Shown piece after piece: positions 1 to 9,790 of a stretch of 64,000 nt of DNA (the stretch's first letter is position 1; each line of letters begins with the position of its first letter). The stretch comes from Phocoena phocoena (lineage: Eukaryota; Chordata; Mammalia; Artiodactyla; Phocoenidae): contig NC_089231.1 in the NCBI RefSeq assembly GCF_963924675.1, positions 73,097,191 to 73,161,190 of the forward strand, given 5' to 3'. Position numbers and translations under genes: made by a program. The notes below the pieces were generated by a model that was given only the letters and a program-made list of their open reading frames with translations, was not told where the DNA came from and did no database searches.

Positions 1-304
1 GGCTCATTCCCAGACCCGGTCCATCTGGCCCAGTGAATGGACTGCATTAAAAAGCCATCTGGCTTCCCTGCAAGAATCAGAAGATCCGGCAGCCCCAGCT
101 GACATAGCTGTGTGGCAGCGGTCAGCTGGAGGTGCCCAGGGGACCCCCTTGAGAGTGGCCCTGGGGTCTCCATTTCTCCATAGTCCCCACCACTCCCTAA
201 GTATTACCCACAGCCACTATACTCTTTGCCTGGTGCCTCCCTGTCCCACTGTAGGTATTTGAGTCTGCAGCCCCTGTAATGAGTGGGAACTGCTACTCTC
301 CCAG

Positions 305-450
305 GTCTCTTCACAAATGATTCCTCACTTAGTCCTACAACAACCTACCTGTGAAGTGGATAAGTTGCCACCCTTTTACAGATATAAAAACCAAGACCTA
401 AAGAGAATGACTTTCTCTGAGGTTTTCCAACTAGTGAGTGGCCCTGAGCT
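305..450 (-). mobile_element. MIR SINE fragment, diverged
   Basis: Reverse-strand MIR pattern: 'cttttacagatataaaaacc' near 374, then a 'ccaactagtgagtgg' block. Old and rather degraded. Confidence 0.5.
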
Positions 451-491
451 AGGGAGTCACTGACTTACTTGTTTATTCCTTTAGTCAACAA

Positions 492-610
492 TGTTTTTTT
501 TTTGGCCTCGTTGCACAGCTTGCAGGATCTTAGTTCCCTGACCAGGGATTGAACCTGGGCCACGACAGTGAAAGCGTCGAGTCCTAACTGCTGGACCGCC
601 AGGGAATTCC
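492..610 (-). mobile_element. CHR-type tRNA-derived SINE (short form)
   Basis: Reverse orientation: the poly(T) start (493-503) is the complement of the A tail, followed by 'ggcctcgttgcacagcttgc', the B-box region near 'gggattgaacctgg', and the head 'gggaattccc' at 601-610. A short caaca-like duplication flanks it. It lies in the MVK intron, antisense to the gene. Confidence 0.85.
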
Positions 611-1384
611 CAACAAATTTTTAATGAGTATCTACTACAGGCCCAGTGTAGGGACTCCATCTAATTCATTTCTGGGCTTTTGCCCTCGTTCCCCCAGCCT
701 TTGCCTGCTCATTCTCAATTCCTTTCACGTAGAAAGGAAGGGAACACAGTCCTCCCGAGTAGGAAATTAATAATGATGGAGTGCTGCCTAAAATACACCC
801 TGTTGAGCCCCTGGAGAATGCCTCAGAACAGCACGTCGATTATACATCGTATATATTTTTGGCTTCGGCAGCCGCTGAAATGTGCAGCGCGCCTCCCGGA
901 CAGCTCTGCGCTCAAGCCAGCGAGCTGTTCTCCTGTGTCACAGCCTGTCATCTGATCCTTGACAGATTTTGGATCAGAATGTGACAGGTGTCTGGAACCT
1001 GCCTTGGCAACGTGACACCTGGTGCTCAGGCGCAGAGAGAGGCCCCCAGAAGTTTTCCCTCCCATCCAGCCCTCGGGGCCGGTGAAAGGCACCCGAGGCT
1101 GCCACCGGGCCATCACGCCTGTCTGCTCGTTTGTCAAAAGTACTGGGGTGTGTGAGGCGGGCTGCGGGGGGGAGGCAGACCCGACCCTGCCCGACGGCTC
1201 CAGGCAGGAGAACCAGGTGGGCCTCGGCAGACGGCCCTGTGATTGGCAACCCTTATGGCACACAGGCGCTCCCAAGACCCCGGGGCAGAGCTGCATGCTG
1301 TCAAGCCGCACACGGCAAGAAGTGGGTGGCAGGAGGGATGCCAAGGGTGCTCTCAGAGGCGGGGTAGATGCACGCTTCGCATCA

Positions 1385-1510
1385 GGCAGACCCGGCTTCC
1401 CGTGCCAGCTCAGTACCTTACTAGCTCAGTGACCTTAGGCAAATCACTCTTTCTCCTCTGAGCCTCAGTTTTCCCCTTTGAAAACTGGGGATGATAGTAA
1501 TGCAACCATA
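1385..1510 (+). mobile_element. MIR SINE fragment
   Basis: Forward core 'gtgaccttaggcaaatcact' followed by 'gagcctcagttttccc' near 1460, inside the MVK intron. Confidence 0.75.
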
Positions 1511-1524
1511 AAAGTACTAACAGC

Positions 1525-1740
1525 AGCTGACGTTTGCCAAGCACTTACCCCATTCCACGCATCATGTGAAAGATACCTCATTCCATCCTCACAGCAGTGA
1601 GGCAGATACTCTTACAATCCCTGCTTTACAAGGGGGATAACTGAGGCTCAGAGTGAAAGACCTCTTCCCAAGACACACGACCAAGAAGTGGCAGAGCTGG
1701 GACCCAAACCCAGGCCCCTCTGCCTCCAGATCCCACATTT
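1525..1740 (-). mobile_element. MIR SINE, nearly full length
   Basis: Reverse-strand MIR. The 3' tail 'gccaagcacttaccccattc' comes first, then 'ataactgaggctcagagtg' near 1638 and the tRNA-like 'gacccaaacccagg' near 1700. Confidence 0.75.
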
Positions 1741-2054
1741 GTAACTTCCCTGCAGACCGGAGCTCATCCTCAGAGCCTCAGCATCTAGCAGGGTGCCAGC
1801 AGCATGTTGAAGGGATTTGCCAGACACCGATGGAGTAAATGAAATGTAAATAAGGAACGCCTGGGCAGTGAGGGTTGTTAGCTTTGTTATTTCATCAACC
1901 TGCATCTTGTTTGATCTGCAGGAGGGCAGGAATTTTATTATGCATAATCAAAGAAACCTGAACAAACATTTAGCAATTTCCCCCACTTGTGACCTTGTTA
2001 GAACTACAAACCTGTTCTTATTCTGAAAATCGGTAGCTGAGGGAGCTGTAGGAT

Positions 2055-2430
2055 GGCATATTACTTGAGACTTCTTTTCCTGCAAATGACAGAAATCCAT
2101 CTCAACTAGACTTTAGCAGAAAAGGAATTTATTGGCTTATAACTGACACGACCAGAGGGGACAGCTTCAGGCATAGCTGGATCCAGGGGCCAAAGATCTA
2201 GTGTGAAATCTCCATCTTCTCTGTAATCTCTGACCATGTGCAGGGAAGATAACTCTGGCGGCCTACCTCTGAATTCAACCAGTTTTGGCAGCTTCCAAGG
2301 AAAGAGGCAGAGTAAACCCTGGGAGGGATCTCATTGGCCCAGCTGGGGTCACAAGCCTGATCAGTCCCCATGGCCGGAGCCTTCTGTGGCCAGGCCTGGG
2401 ACATGTGCTCACCACCAGCTCCATCCCAGC
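2055..2430. repeat. Unresolved ancient interspersed repeat in MVK intron
   Basis: The run 'gcagaaaaggaatttattgg' (2115) and the later 'ctcattggcccagctggggt' (2330) resemble a repeat seen many times in mammalian genomes. I cannot assign the family with confidence. It ends about 170 bases before exon 10. Confidence 0.4.
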
Positions 2431-2602
2431 CCCGTGGGACATCCTGCAGGAAGGAGAGGTTCTTTTATCAGTGGAGAGGGACAGTGTGCTGGGTAGTCAG
2501 AGCCATTTGCGTTCCCAAACCAGCAGCTGTCACGTGGACAGGGCGGGCACAGGACCTCGACCTCAGGCAGGCCAAGCAGGAACAGAGACCTCTCTCCCTC
2601 AG

Positions 2603-2756
2603 GAGCTCATCGACATGAACCAGCACCATCTGAATGCCCTTGGTGTGGGCCATGCCTCGCTGGACCGGCTGTGCCAGGTGACCATGGCCCACGGACTGCA
2701 CAGCAAGCTCACTGGCGCGGGCGGCGGGGGCTGTGGCATCACGCTTCTCAGGCCAG
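2603..2756 (+). CDS. MVK: Mevalonate kinase, penultimate exon (exon 10)
   Basis: Mevalonate kinase phosphorylates mevalonate to 5-phosphomevalonate using ATP, the step after HMG-CoA reductase in sterol and isoprenoid synthesis (cytosol/peroxisome). This 154-bp exon matches the human exon 10 length and encodes 51 residues equivalent to human 296-346, beginning [14 protein letters not shown]. It carries the GHMP-kinase glycine-rich motif [15 protein letters not shown] (about residues 330-344), which helps form the nucleotide and phosphate binding region. A334 and G336, altered in some human mevalonate kinase deficiency patients, are unchanged. Splice sites are canonical: the acceptor ends at 2602 and the donor 'gtaccc' begins at 2757. 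The last base opens a codon completed in exon 11. Relative to human, M and H replace R residues near 323-325 and R replaces K345. No frameshift or stop is seen. Confidence 0.97.
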
Positions 2757-2814
2757 GTACCCAGGGGATGGGCAGGGTTCCACCTGGGCAGTTCCCTTGG
2801 GAGAAAGAAGAGGC

Positions 2815-2960
2815 CTCTGAACAGTCTCAGCTCTGCTATATGGCCTTGGTCAAGTGAATTAACCTCTCTGGGCCTTTGTTGCCACATTGGTAAAATAAGG
2901 ATGCTAACAATCTAGTTTATGTAAGATTGTTGCCTAGATTCAAGGAGGAAAAATGCATTT
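2815..2960 (+). mobile_element. MIR SINE fragment in MVK intron 10
   Basis: Forward pattern: 'tcagctctgctatatggcct' at about 2827, 'ttaacctctctgggcctttg' near 2860, then 'ggtaaaataagga'. Confidence 0.7.
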
Positions 2961-3225
2961 AGAGAGGCTGGTGCTGGGCTTGTTCGCACCACCTCCTTAC
3001 CTGCCAAGCCTCCCGCAAGCTTGAGAAGTAACCGGAACATTGTCACCACCAACCCTACCAGCCTTGCATCCCCTGCTGTCACCTCTTGATGGGGCCACGA
3101 TGCGGACTGACCTTGCTACAAAAGAAAGGGGTCTCTTTCCTCTTAGTCTCTGGGGAAAGAGCAGGGCCGAGGATGAGGAACGGGCCTATAGCAGCCCCTG
3201 TGCTGGGGTGGGAGTCACTGCTCCT

Positions 3226-3306
3226 TTTGGTTTCCTTTCTCTCTGTCTCCCCTTCTTGGCCTCCTCCTCCTTCCTTTTCTTGTCCTGCTTTTCCCCTTTG
3301 CTCTGC
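3226..3306 (+). repeat. Polypyrimidine tract in MVK intron 10
   Basis: About 80 bases that are mostly C and T (tttcctttctctctgtctcc and similar), with few purines. It is low-complexity sequence and no splice signal of its own is evident. Confidence 0.6.
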
Positions 3307-3444
3307 TATAAGCCCTCAGTGGCCCACAGAGGCCCCCTCCGCCTCAGTGGGACTCCCAGGCCTCAGGGAGTCACCGTGTCCTAACTTCAGGATACCTTGA
3401 CTGTGGGGACCTAGTTCAGGCGGCGATGACGATGGCGAGAGAAC

Positions 3445-3655
3445 ATTCTTGAGCGTGTGTGGTGTACCAGGCGCTGTGCCAGGCTCTCCACCTGCAGTAG
3501 CCCATGCCAGCCTCACCGTGACCCTTGAGGGGTAGGTCTCATTATTATCCCCTTTCCCAGATGAGGAGACTGAGGCTCAGAGAGGGGATGTCATTTGTCT
3601 GAGGCCCCACGGCTGAGCCAAGGCCAGGTCCGTGTGACTTGGGATCCACAACCCT
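3445..3655 (-). mobile_element. MIR SINE in MVK intron 10
   Basis: Reverse MIR: 'ccaggcgctgtgccaggctc' at 3467 and 'agatgaggagactgaggctc' at about 3559, running to within 135 bases of exon 11. Confidence 0.8.
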
Positions 3656-3787
3656 CCCGGGGAGGGTGCCAGGCTCGGCATACCAACAGGAAGACCGGCC
3701 CCTGGGCCTGTGCCGTGAGCGGAGACAAACATTCTCCAAGGGAGTGGACGGTTGTCAGGGGTGACCTGCTGCCCTTCCTCCCCACAG

Positions 3788-3939
3788 ATCTGGAGCAGCC
3801 GGAGGTGGAGGCCATGAAGCAGGCGCTGACCAGCTGTGGGTTTGACTGCTGGGAAACCAGCATCGGTGCCCCTGGTGTCTCCGTCCACATGGCCGCCTCC
3901 CTGGACCCCCCTGTCCGGCAAGCCCTGGATGGCCTCTGA
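3788..3939 (+). CDS. MVK: Mevalonate kinase, terminal coding exon (exon 11)
   Basis: This exon completes the protein. It has 152 coding bases including TGA at 3937-3939, the same length as in human, giving residues 347-396 and a predicted full length of 396 if upstream exons match. It reads [20 protein letters not shown] and ends QALDGL. Codon 347, split across the intron, is GAT (Asp) where human has Gly. Residue 368 is Trp where human has Leu. V377, the site of the commonest human hyper-IgD variant, is Val. The acceptor is cccacag at 3781-3787. The frame continues cleanly from exon 10, so the gene end looks intact. Together with exon 10 this is the only protein-coding content I can support in the window. 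Confidence 0.97.
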
Positions 3940-4057
3940 GATGAAACCACCCCGCCACGAAGCCCCTTCCCGATTATCCTGGGCACTGGAGTTGTCCTCT
4001 GTGCCGGCCGGTGGGCACCCAGCTCCTGACACTGACCGGGAGGCCCCCAGCCCCTCT

Positions 4058-4108
4058 GTGCCGTGAAGGCTGCAGAAATGACCTTAGGTGTCATCTAGTT
4101 CAGTGTCC
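4058..4108 (+). repeat. Arm A of a perfect 51-bp inverted repeat
   Basis: It begins gtgccgtgaaggctgcag and ends tagttcagtgtcc. The exact reverse complement is at 6319-6369. Matching stops sharply at both ends. The motif distantly resembles a diffuse old repeat ('...ctagatgatctctaaggtcc' type), but 51/51 identity between two old copies is unexpected. Confidence 0.95.
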
Positions 4109-4544
4109 CCTCCCACTGGCCATGCCCCCCAGTCCCCGGGGTGAGTCAGGCGGCCCAGAAGCCATGTCTGTGTTCTACAACGTTCTCTGGAGCCGGCGGA
4201 CAGTGGGGCCATGTGGAGTCCTCTGAGACTCAAGGGCCTCTTTCCTGTCCTCCCTGAAGCGCCCACAGACCCACAAATTCCCTGGCAGAGCTGCTTGGAT
4301 CCGAGATACAGGGGTCTGGTTCCCAGAGCAGCGGGCCTTCTCCCTCCTTCCACCTCTGCTCACCTCCCCCAGGAAGCCTTCCCAGGCTGTTCTTTCCAGC
4401 TAGATTGTGGGTTCCCTCAGGCGGTGTCCGGGTGGTGGTCTTTGCCTTCTACCCTGCAGCCCGAGGGTTGGCCAAAGGCAGGGTTGATGTGCAGTTTCTT
4501 CCAGTCTGGACCCAAGGGGTTTGCAGAAAAGATGGCAAAGGGGG

Positions 4545-4550
4545 AATAAA
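4545..4550 (+). terminator. MVK: MVK poly(A) signal AATAAA
   Basis: A canonical hexamer, followed about 20 bases later by 'cagtgcttcactcgtgtcgg', with GT-rich sequence further on. It lies 606 bases after the stop, compatible with the MVK 3' UTR. Confidence 0.8.
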
Positions 4551-4570
4551 AAGATCTTGAGTAAACAGTG

Positions 4571-5414
4571 CTTCACTCGTGTCGGGAAAGAAGAGGGAGG
4601 GCCTCTTAGTCTCCAGCTGCCCACACCTTCCTCTCCTGTCCTGTCCCTTCTCCAGCCACTTTCTCAGTGGAAAGAAAGGCTTTGGGTCACTTGGTTGTGT
4701 GTCTCGGGGGATGGGGTGGGGTTTGCCCAGATGGCCCTGGCCAGACAGGGACGGATGCCCGGACATCAAGCTCTCATCCCCTCAGCAGAGCTCCAGCCCA
4801 CTTTTCCAAAAAGGGGAATTTTAAGCTTCCTTCCTTCTCAAATCGTGAGTACCCACTAATCCGCAGACTTTTTTAAGAAATGGAAACAAACCTGCTGTAG
4901 GTCATGGAATATTCCTTTCTTTCTAAAATTGACTGGGGGTGGGAAAGAGACGAGCACTGGTAGCCAGTGCCTGGCACCTGCTGGCCCTATTTGAATTTTA
5001 TATTGCAAGTCAAGGCTCTATGAAATGGCAGAATCCATACAAAAGCTCTGGTAGCTAGCACGTTGCCACCGGAAGCTCTGGAAGCCCTGGGTCTGCAAGA
5101 GGCCGGACGAGAAGTTTGGGGGGGCTGGGGCAGGGAGTGCAGGATTTGGTTAAAATGGCTCTGTGCTTCTGCCCTTGACCACTAGGGGGCAGCTGGCTTC
5201 TTTCCCAGCATCTTCACGGGGAGGGTGAGTAGGAGCCAGCCTTAGAGCACAGTCTCTCTGCCCCCCACACCAGGGTTCTCTCTCCAGGTTCCGCCTGGGG
5301 TCACTGCCAGGAATCTGAGGGCGATAGGAAGAACATCTGCCCCAGCTTAACATGTGAAAATGACCCTAGCATCACTGATGGGGGGTTGCCTGCCTCTGCC
5401 CTTCAAAACAAATA
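4571..5414. other. Immediate downstream flank of MVK, nothing recognised
   Basis: Mixed-composition sequence without a gene, CHR SINE or clear MIR core. Short open frames here have no recognisable domain and no repeat-free conserved look. Confidence 0.6.
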
Positions 5415-5645
5415 ATGCATAAAATGATAATACTGAGGGCTTACCATGTGTGGGGCACCGTTCTAGGCACTGTCCCTCAGTCATCGCTTTTCATCTACCC
5501 CAGTCTTGGAGAATAATTGCCAGTCTCAGTCCCATTTTACAGATCGGGAAACTGAAGCTCAGAGAGGTTGAGTAACTCATCCAAGGCCACACGGCGAATC
5601 AGCATCCAAGGCAGGATTCCAACTCAGATGGTCTGACTCCAGCCC
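5415..5645 (-). mobile_element. MIR SINE, long copy
   Basis: Reverse MIR with '3' tail' side 'gggcttaccatgtgtggggc', then 'ccattttacagatcgggaaa' near 5532 and 'aaggccacacggcgaatcag' near 5583. Confidence 0.85.
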
Positions 5646-6169
5646 CTGCCCTCAGCCCCTATGTGCTTCTGCCTGGACACAGGTTTGTTGTGATTCTTGC
5701 TGTTTTCCACGCTCGGGCTCCTGATTTCCTCCGGACTCTGATGTACGTGGTCAGAGTAGGGCTTGGGCCTGGGTGTTTTTTGAAAGTTCCCCATATGGTT
5801 TGAATGAGCACTCAGGGTTGCAAGATGCTTTCTCAGGGATGAGGCTGGTTGGCAGCATTTCTGCACTGCAGGAGGCAGGCCTGAGAGGAGGGTGTCCAGA
5901 GGCTGAGGCCCCAGAACCTACCTGCTCCTTGAGACGCTCCCTCTTCCTCGCTCCCTGGGGACCAGGTGTCACTCCTGGAGCAGAAGCCAACCCGTTACTC
6001 TTGCCCCACTGAAGCAGCCACCTGGCGTGCCTTGGCCTGCAGGCTCTCACCTCAGCCACTGTCACCGGCCACCATATGGGCCTAGTGGGCCCCACTCCTG
6101 GCCACCTGTCTTGATACAACATTTGTACACGATTTGCATCTGTAGCCTCGCCCTTCTCGTTGCCTAGCG

Positions 6170-6318
6170 TGGTGGTTCTCACTCCCAGCTGCGCCTGGAA
6201 ACCACCCCTGAATGCCTCACCCCACCCCCAGCTGTTCCGATTCAACAGATCACGGCGGGACTCAATCATGGGTAGTTTGTCCAAGCTCCTAGGTGACTCG
6301 AATGTGTGGCCAGGCTGA
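6170..6318. mobile_element. MER5-like non-autonomous DNA transposon
   Basis: It starts 'gtggttctcactcccagctg' and ends 'gaatgtgtggccaggctg', the near-symmetric ends of a MER5-type hAT element, with a 'ccgattcaacagatcacggc' centre. Arm B of the 51-bp inverted repeat begins right at its right edge. Confidence 0.55.
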
Positions 6319-6369
6319 GGACACTGAACTAGATGACACCTAAGGTCATTTCTGCAGCCTTCACGGCAC
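6319..6369 (-). repeat. Arm B of the 51-bp inverted repeat
   Basis: The exact reverse complement of 4058-4108 in the MVK 3' UTR. It is bordered on the left by the MER5-like element and, after a 15-base gap, on the right by a MIR. Confidence 0.95.
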
Positions 6370-6384
6370 TGAGAGCTCGCCTGG

Positions 6385-6590
6385 GCCCCCAACCGGCTCT
6401 GCCAGCCACTAGCCACGTGACCTCGGGCAAGCCAGTCCACTCTCGGGGCCGTGGGCTCCTCATCGGGAAGATAGAAGTAATAGTAATGCCCACCTTACAG
6501 AGTTTCATGAAGACTGAATGAGAAAATGCACGTAACGCCCTTGGCACGGTGCCTGGCACAGTGTAAGCACTCAGTAAACGCTCATTTTAA
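6385..6590 (+). mobile_element. MIR SINE, nearly full length
   Basis: Forward: 'ctctgccagccactagccac', 'gtgacctcgggcaagccagt', then 'tggcacagtgtaagcactca' and 'gtaaacgctca' near the 3' end. Confidence 0.85.
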
Positions 6591-7244
6591 CGGTCCTGAG
6601 CTGAGAGATGGTGTCTCTCAGAGCCCAGAAATGGTGCACAGAGCTGGTTAGACGCACACAGCCCCGTCTGTTCAAAGCCCCTAGGTGGAGAGCCCCGGGG
6701 TCGCAGTTCGAGAAACACAGCGAATGCCAACTGGCTTTCCAGCCTCCTGGCTTCCTCCCCAAAGAGGCGGTGACGTAGCCCCAAGCCCTCTCCGGCTGCC
6801 GGAGGACGGCAGTTTCTCAAGTCAGCATTTGGAGTGGCTCCCAGCCTCTGCAGCCAGTTTAACACTCACCCCCCGCCCCCCACCAGCCAGAAGTCGCAGG
6901 ACATTTGCCCGCTCTGGCAGAGGTCTCGCTTTGGGAGACAGGCAGCAGACAGAGGAGCCGCTACAGTCACACCCATGTTCTTCCTGTCGGTGGGGCTCTT
7001 TTTCTCCCTGAGACCGGCTCCCATGGACGGCGGGCAGCCTGTTAAGTCAGGCGCTGGCTGCAGGTCAGCAGGCTGGTAGGGCCCGCCCTGCCATACCAGT
7101 GTGCTTGGGCCCATCCCTTTGCCTCTCGAGGTCCCCATTTTCATTCTTATTCTCCTGCGAAAGCTTTTTGTTAAAAAAAATAAAACTAGCAGGCGCCCCC
7201 TTCCCCTGCCCTTCCTGCCTTCCAGCTCATTTTGGACCGGCTCC
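6591..7244. other. No gene; mixed single-copy sequence
   Basis: It contains a C-rich stretch (6867-6885) and an A-rich run with aataaaact at 7172-7188. There is no exon-like frame that I recognise. Confidence 0.5.
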
Positions 7245-7345
7245 TTGGCTGTGTCTTAGCACTTCCTGTGTGCCAGTCTCAATCATCAGCTTACATGAGG
7301 AAGGCGAGGCCCAGAGAGGTTAAGCAACGTGCCTACAGTATGCTT
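7245..7345 (-). mobile_element. MIR SINE fragment
   Basis: Reverse MIR: 'gcacttcctgtgtgccagtc' then 'gaggcccagagaggttaagc' at 7307. Confidence 0.65.
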
Positions 7346-7464
7346 TCATCTCCAGTGCCCAGGCCATAGTCACGTTTCCTCCCAGTTGTTCCCCAAATGT
7401 CCAAAATCCTGTCCAGGGCCACACATCTGGCTGTTATATCCAGATGTGCCTCAGTTTCGTCACA

Positions 7465-7540
7465 TGAAAAATGCCAGGCAGTGTGCTAAACCCCGCAGGC
7501 ATTGTCACATTTAATTCCCACAGGGACTCTGCGGTGTCTG
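7465..7540 (-). mobile_element. MIR/L2 3'-end fragment
   Basis: 'gccaggcagtgtgctaaacc' and 'cacatttaattcccacaggg' match the reverse strand of the MIR 3' half. Confidence 0.55.
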
Positions 7541-7796
7541 TAGGACAGGACCGCGGTGCCTTTTCTGAAACCCTGGGACCAGATGTGATTTGGAATTCAG
7601 AATTTTGCAGCTTTAGGGATAGACACCCTATGTTCCAGCCTTTGTGGCATCTGGGGCGGCGCCACTCCAGACTGCAGCGACGGGTGTGAAGGGTAAAGGT
7701 CACACATAGTGTGTCAGCCCGTGTTGCGTCTGCCGACAAGTGAGTTTTGGTGCCAAGCTTCTGGGTTTCAAAGTGTCTTGGACCGTGGGCCTGAAT

Positions 7797-7915
7797 GGCC
7801 TTCCCATTTTGCAGAGGAGCAGACAGATGCTCCCTGAGAGAGTTCAGTGACTCACCCAAGGCCACAGATCTAAGCGGGTGAAGCCCAGGCTTGAACCCCA
7901 TCTGTCAGACTGGAC
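7797..7915 (-). mobile_element. MIR SINE fragment
   Basis: 'cccattttgcagaggagcag' at 7803 and 'cacccaaggccacagatcta' at 7853, ending with 'aggcttgaacccc'. Confidence 0.75.
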
Positions 7916-8644
7916 ACGACATCCCTCACTGCAGGGTCTGACCAGGGCCCATCTTTGGCCACCGGGGTGAGAGGGCTGGGGTGTCAGTACAGACTGAGGG
8001 TGAGGAGTGCTGGGCTCCAGCTGGTAAGTCAAACTGGAGTCCTCTACCGTATTTGTTTCTTTCCCACGGTAAAGCTTGTAATGTGACAAATGCGACCGCA
8101 GGAAATGGCCCAGTCCACCTGCTGGGCCCTCTTGAGGGGTCTGCTTCTTCCTGAAGACTGGGGGCAGAAGTGAGGGGCCATAGCCTGAGGGGGAGGGAAG
8201 GGGCCTCCCTCTCCTCCTGGGCCGCCCCTCCTCCCTCCAAGGCAGCGGGAAGGGGTGGGGAGGCCGAACGCATCCATTCTCACCACACTCATGGGCTAAC
8301 GGGGAGGCCACCTAACTGCACACGTAGGGGAAGAGACGGGGGAGTTGGGCCTCTTTTGCAGGCTGCTCTGCCAAAACCCCCCACCCCCACACAGAAGATG
8401 AGCTGGGTCTGTTCTCACACACTGTTTTAAATCTGATAAGGAAAACATCCATTTCAATACATTTACATAATGTATTGGCTGAGGCTGAGGTGTCCCCCAT
8501 GAATGCTGATGGGGGCACACCGAGCCTTTCCTGGGATGCACCTGGCCTCCCCCCGGGCATCCTCCCTGCCCGGAGAGAAAGGGGTTGCCCTCCTCCCCAC
8601 GACTGCCAAGGGCTGTAGGCAGATCCTGGCCCCTGAGCTCATGG
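7916..8644. other. GC-rich stretch without a recognised feature
   Basis: The overlapping open frames on the minus strand here (for example 7844-8311) are GC-driven and low-complexity. They show no domain and overlap MIR at one end. Confidence 0.5.
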
Positions 8645-8740
8645 ACAGTATTCATTCAGCAGATATTAAATCGGCACCTATGCATGCCAGGGACTGGGCT
8701 GAGCCCTGGGGAAGCTAGGTGACTGATGGAGCTGCTCCTA
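8645..8740 (-). mobile_element. L2 3'-end fragment
   Basis: 'attcattcagcagatattaa' followed by 'gccagggactgggctgagcc' is the reverse of the L2 3' terminus. Confidence 0.6.
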
Positions 8741-8759
8741 CCCTTGTAGGCCTGACGGC

Positions 8760-8935
8760 CTGTGGCTCTGGATGCTCTCATGATCATTCTCTCCACCTGT
8801 ACCCACAGCAAGCCTGTGAGGAAAGTGTGATGAGCCCCATTTTACAGATGAAGAAACTGAGGCCCAGAGGGAGTCCCTGCTCCAAGCCACAAAGTCAACA
8901 GGTGCAGGAGCTAAGCCCTGAGATGGGTCTCTAGA
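8760..8935 (-). mobile_element. MIR SINE
   Basis: 'ccccattttacagatgaaga' at 8834 with 'actgaggcccagaggg', a clear reverse MIR core. Confidence 0.85.
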
Positions 8936-8984
8936 GGCCAGTACAGTGCTCTTCCTAAGATGCTCTGGCTGTGAAGAGGAAGCC

Positions 8985-9050
8985 AAAAGGCAGCTTGCTG
9001 TGTGACCTTAGGCAAGTCTCTTGCCCTCTCTGGACCTTGGTTGCCCCACC
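8985..9050 (+). mobile_element. MIR SINE core fragment
   Basis: 'gctgtgtgaccttaggcaag' at 8997, then 'ctctctggaccttggttgcc'. Confidence 0.75.
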
Positions 9051-9127
9051 CATAGAAACCACGGGGCCCATTCACCGTGCCAGGAGCTTGCCCTTGTGCC
9101 CTCGTTTCATCTTCCCAGTGATTCCTA

Positions 9128-9330
9128 TTTTGTGGTCTCTGAGGTCAGACAGGTCTGGCCTTGTTCTGTGGCCTGATCACCTCCAGCTGTGGGGCTTGGG
9201 GTGGCCACATCACCTCCCTGAGCATCAGGTTCCTCGTCTGTAAAGTGGGAATACTAGGTAACAATGCACATCAAACACTTAGCCTGGAGCCTGGTATGTG
9301 GAGTGAGTGTCCAATAAGCAGGAGCTCTTG
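9128..9330 (+). mobile_element. MIR SINE
   Basis: 'gcatcaggttcctcgtctgt' at 9222 with 'aaagtgggaatactagg', then a diverged 3' end 'gagtgtccaataagcagg'. Confidence 0.7.
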
Positions 9331-9440
9331 TTATTACCAGAGATGGGGAAACTGAGGCTCAGAGAGGTGACGGGACAGCTTGGAGGTGGCCGAGCGGGGA
9401 TTGGAATGCAGCAGTGTCTGATGGCAAAGCCCGGGGCTTC
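9331..9440 (-). mobile_element. MIR SINE fragment, head-to-head with previous MIR
   Basis: 'gatggggaaactgaggctca' at 9342 directly after the forward copy, so two MIRs converge at their 3' ends. Confidence 0.75.
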
Positions 9441-9694
9441 CTCCGTTTTCCTTGCCGGTCGAGGCTGGGTTTTGCCGATGCGACGTCCTGCCCTAGGAGA
9501 GAGAAGATTGGATGCTAGTACCTCCCCTGACACCCTTAGGGAGCTTCGACCAGAGCCTGCTTCTAGGAGGGGTGATGTGATAGCACACAGATGCAGGAGT
9601 CTTCGTGGCTTTGATGGGGAGCGGGGAGGGGAGGTATGGTGGGACCAGAGTCACGACCCCCATCTCCCCACCAGCCTCGTGTGGTTGAGGAGAG

Positions 9695-9790
9695 CACTAC
9701 CCACGAATTGGGAGATTTCTAAAATGCTGTGTGACTTACACTTGAGGCCTTCCCTCTCTGGGCCTTGGTTGATTGTTCCTGAGGATATTA
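9695..9790 (+). mobile_element. MIR SINE fragment
   Basis: 'gctgtgtgacttacacttga' at 9727 and 'cctctctgggccttggttga'-like sequence after it. Confidence 0.55.

Larger units (their letters stand above)
1..2602 (+). other. MVK: MVK intron (human intron 9 equivalent), 3' part
   Basis: The intron ends at a pyrimidine-rich acceptor (ctctctccctcag) directly before exon 10. No peptide of the preceding MVK exon was recognised here, so the window opens inside the intron. It holds MIR fragments, one CHR SINE and one unresolved old repeat, all listed separately. The open frames at 823-1344 and 1022-1432 look like chance frames in GC-rich DNA. Confidence 0.8.
2757..3787 (+). other. MVK: MVK last intron (intron 10)
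   Basis: A 1,031-bp GT...AG intron in phase 1 with respect to codon 347. It contains a forward MIR, a pyrimidine-rich tract and a reverse MIR. The last 20 bases before exon 11 are pyrimidine-rich and end cccacag. Confidence 0.9.
3940..4570 (+). other. MVK: MVK 3' untranslated region
   Basis: It runs from the stop codon to about 20 bases past AATAAA. It is GC-rich and has no recognised SINE. Bases 4058-4108 are one arm of a perfect inverted repeat whose partner lies beyond the gene end. The exact cleavage site is an estimate. Confidence 0.8.

Noticed and set aside
5751..6440. 229-codon minus-strand open frame
   Set aside because: It runs through a MIR, a MER5-like element and the 51-bp inverted repeat arm. 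No domain is seen, and the peptide shared with 4011-4226 is explained by the inverted repeat.
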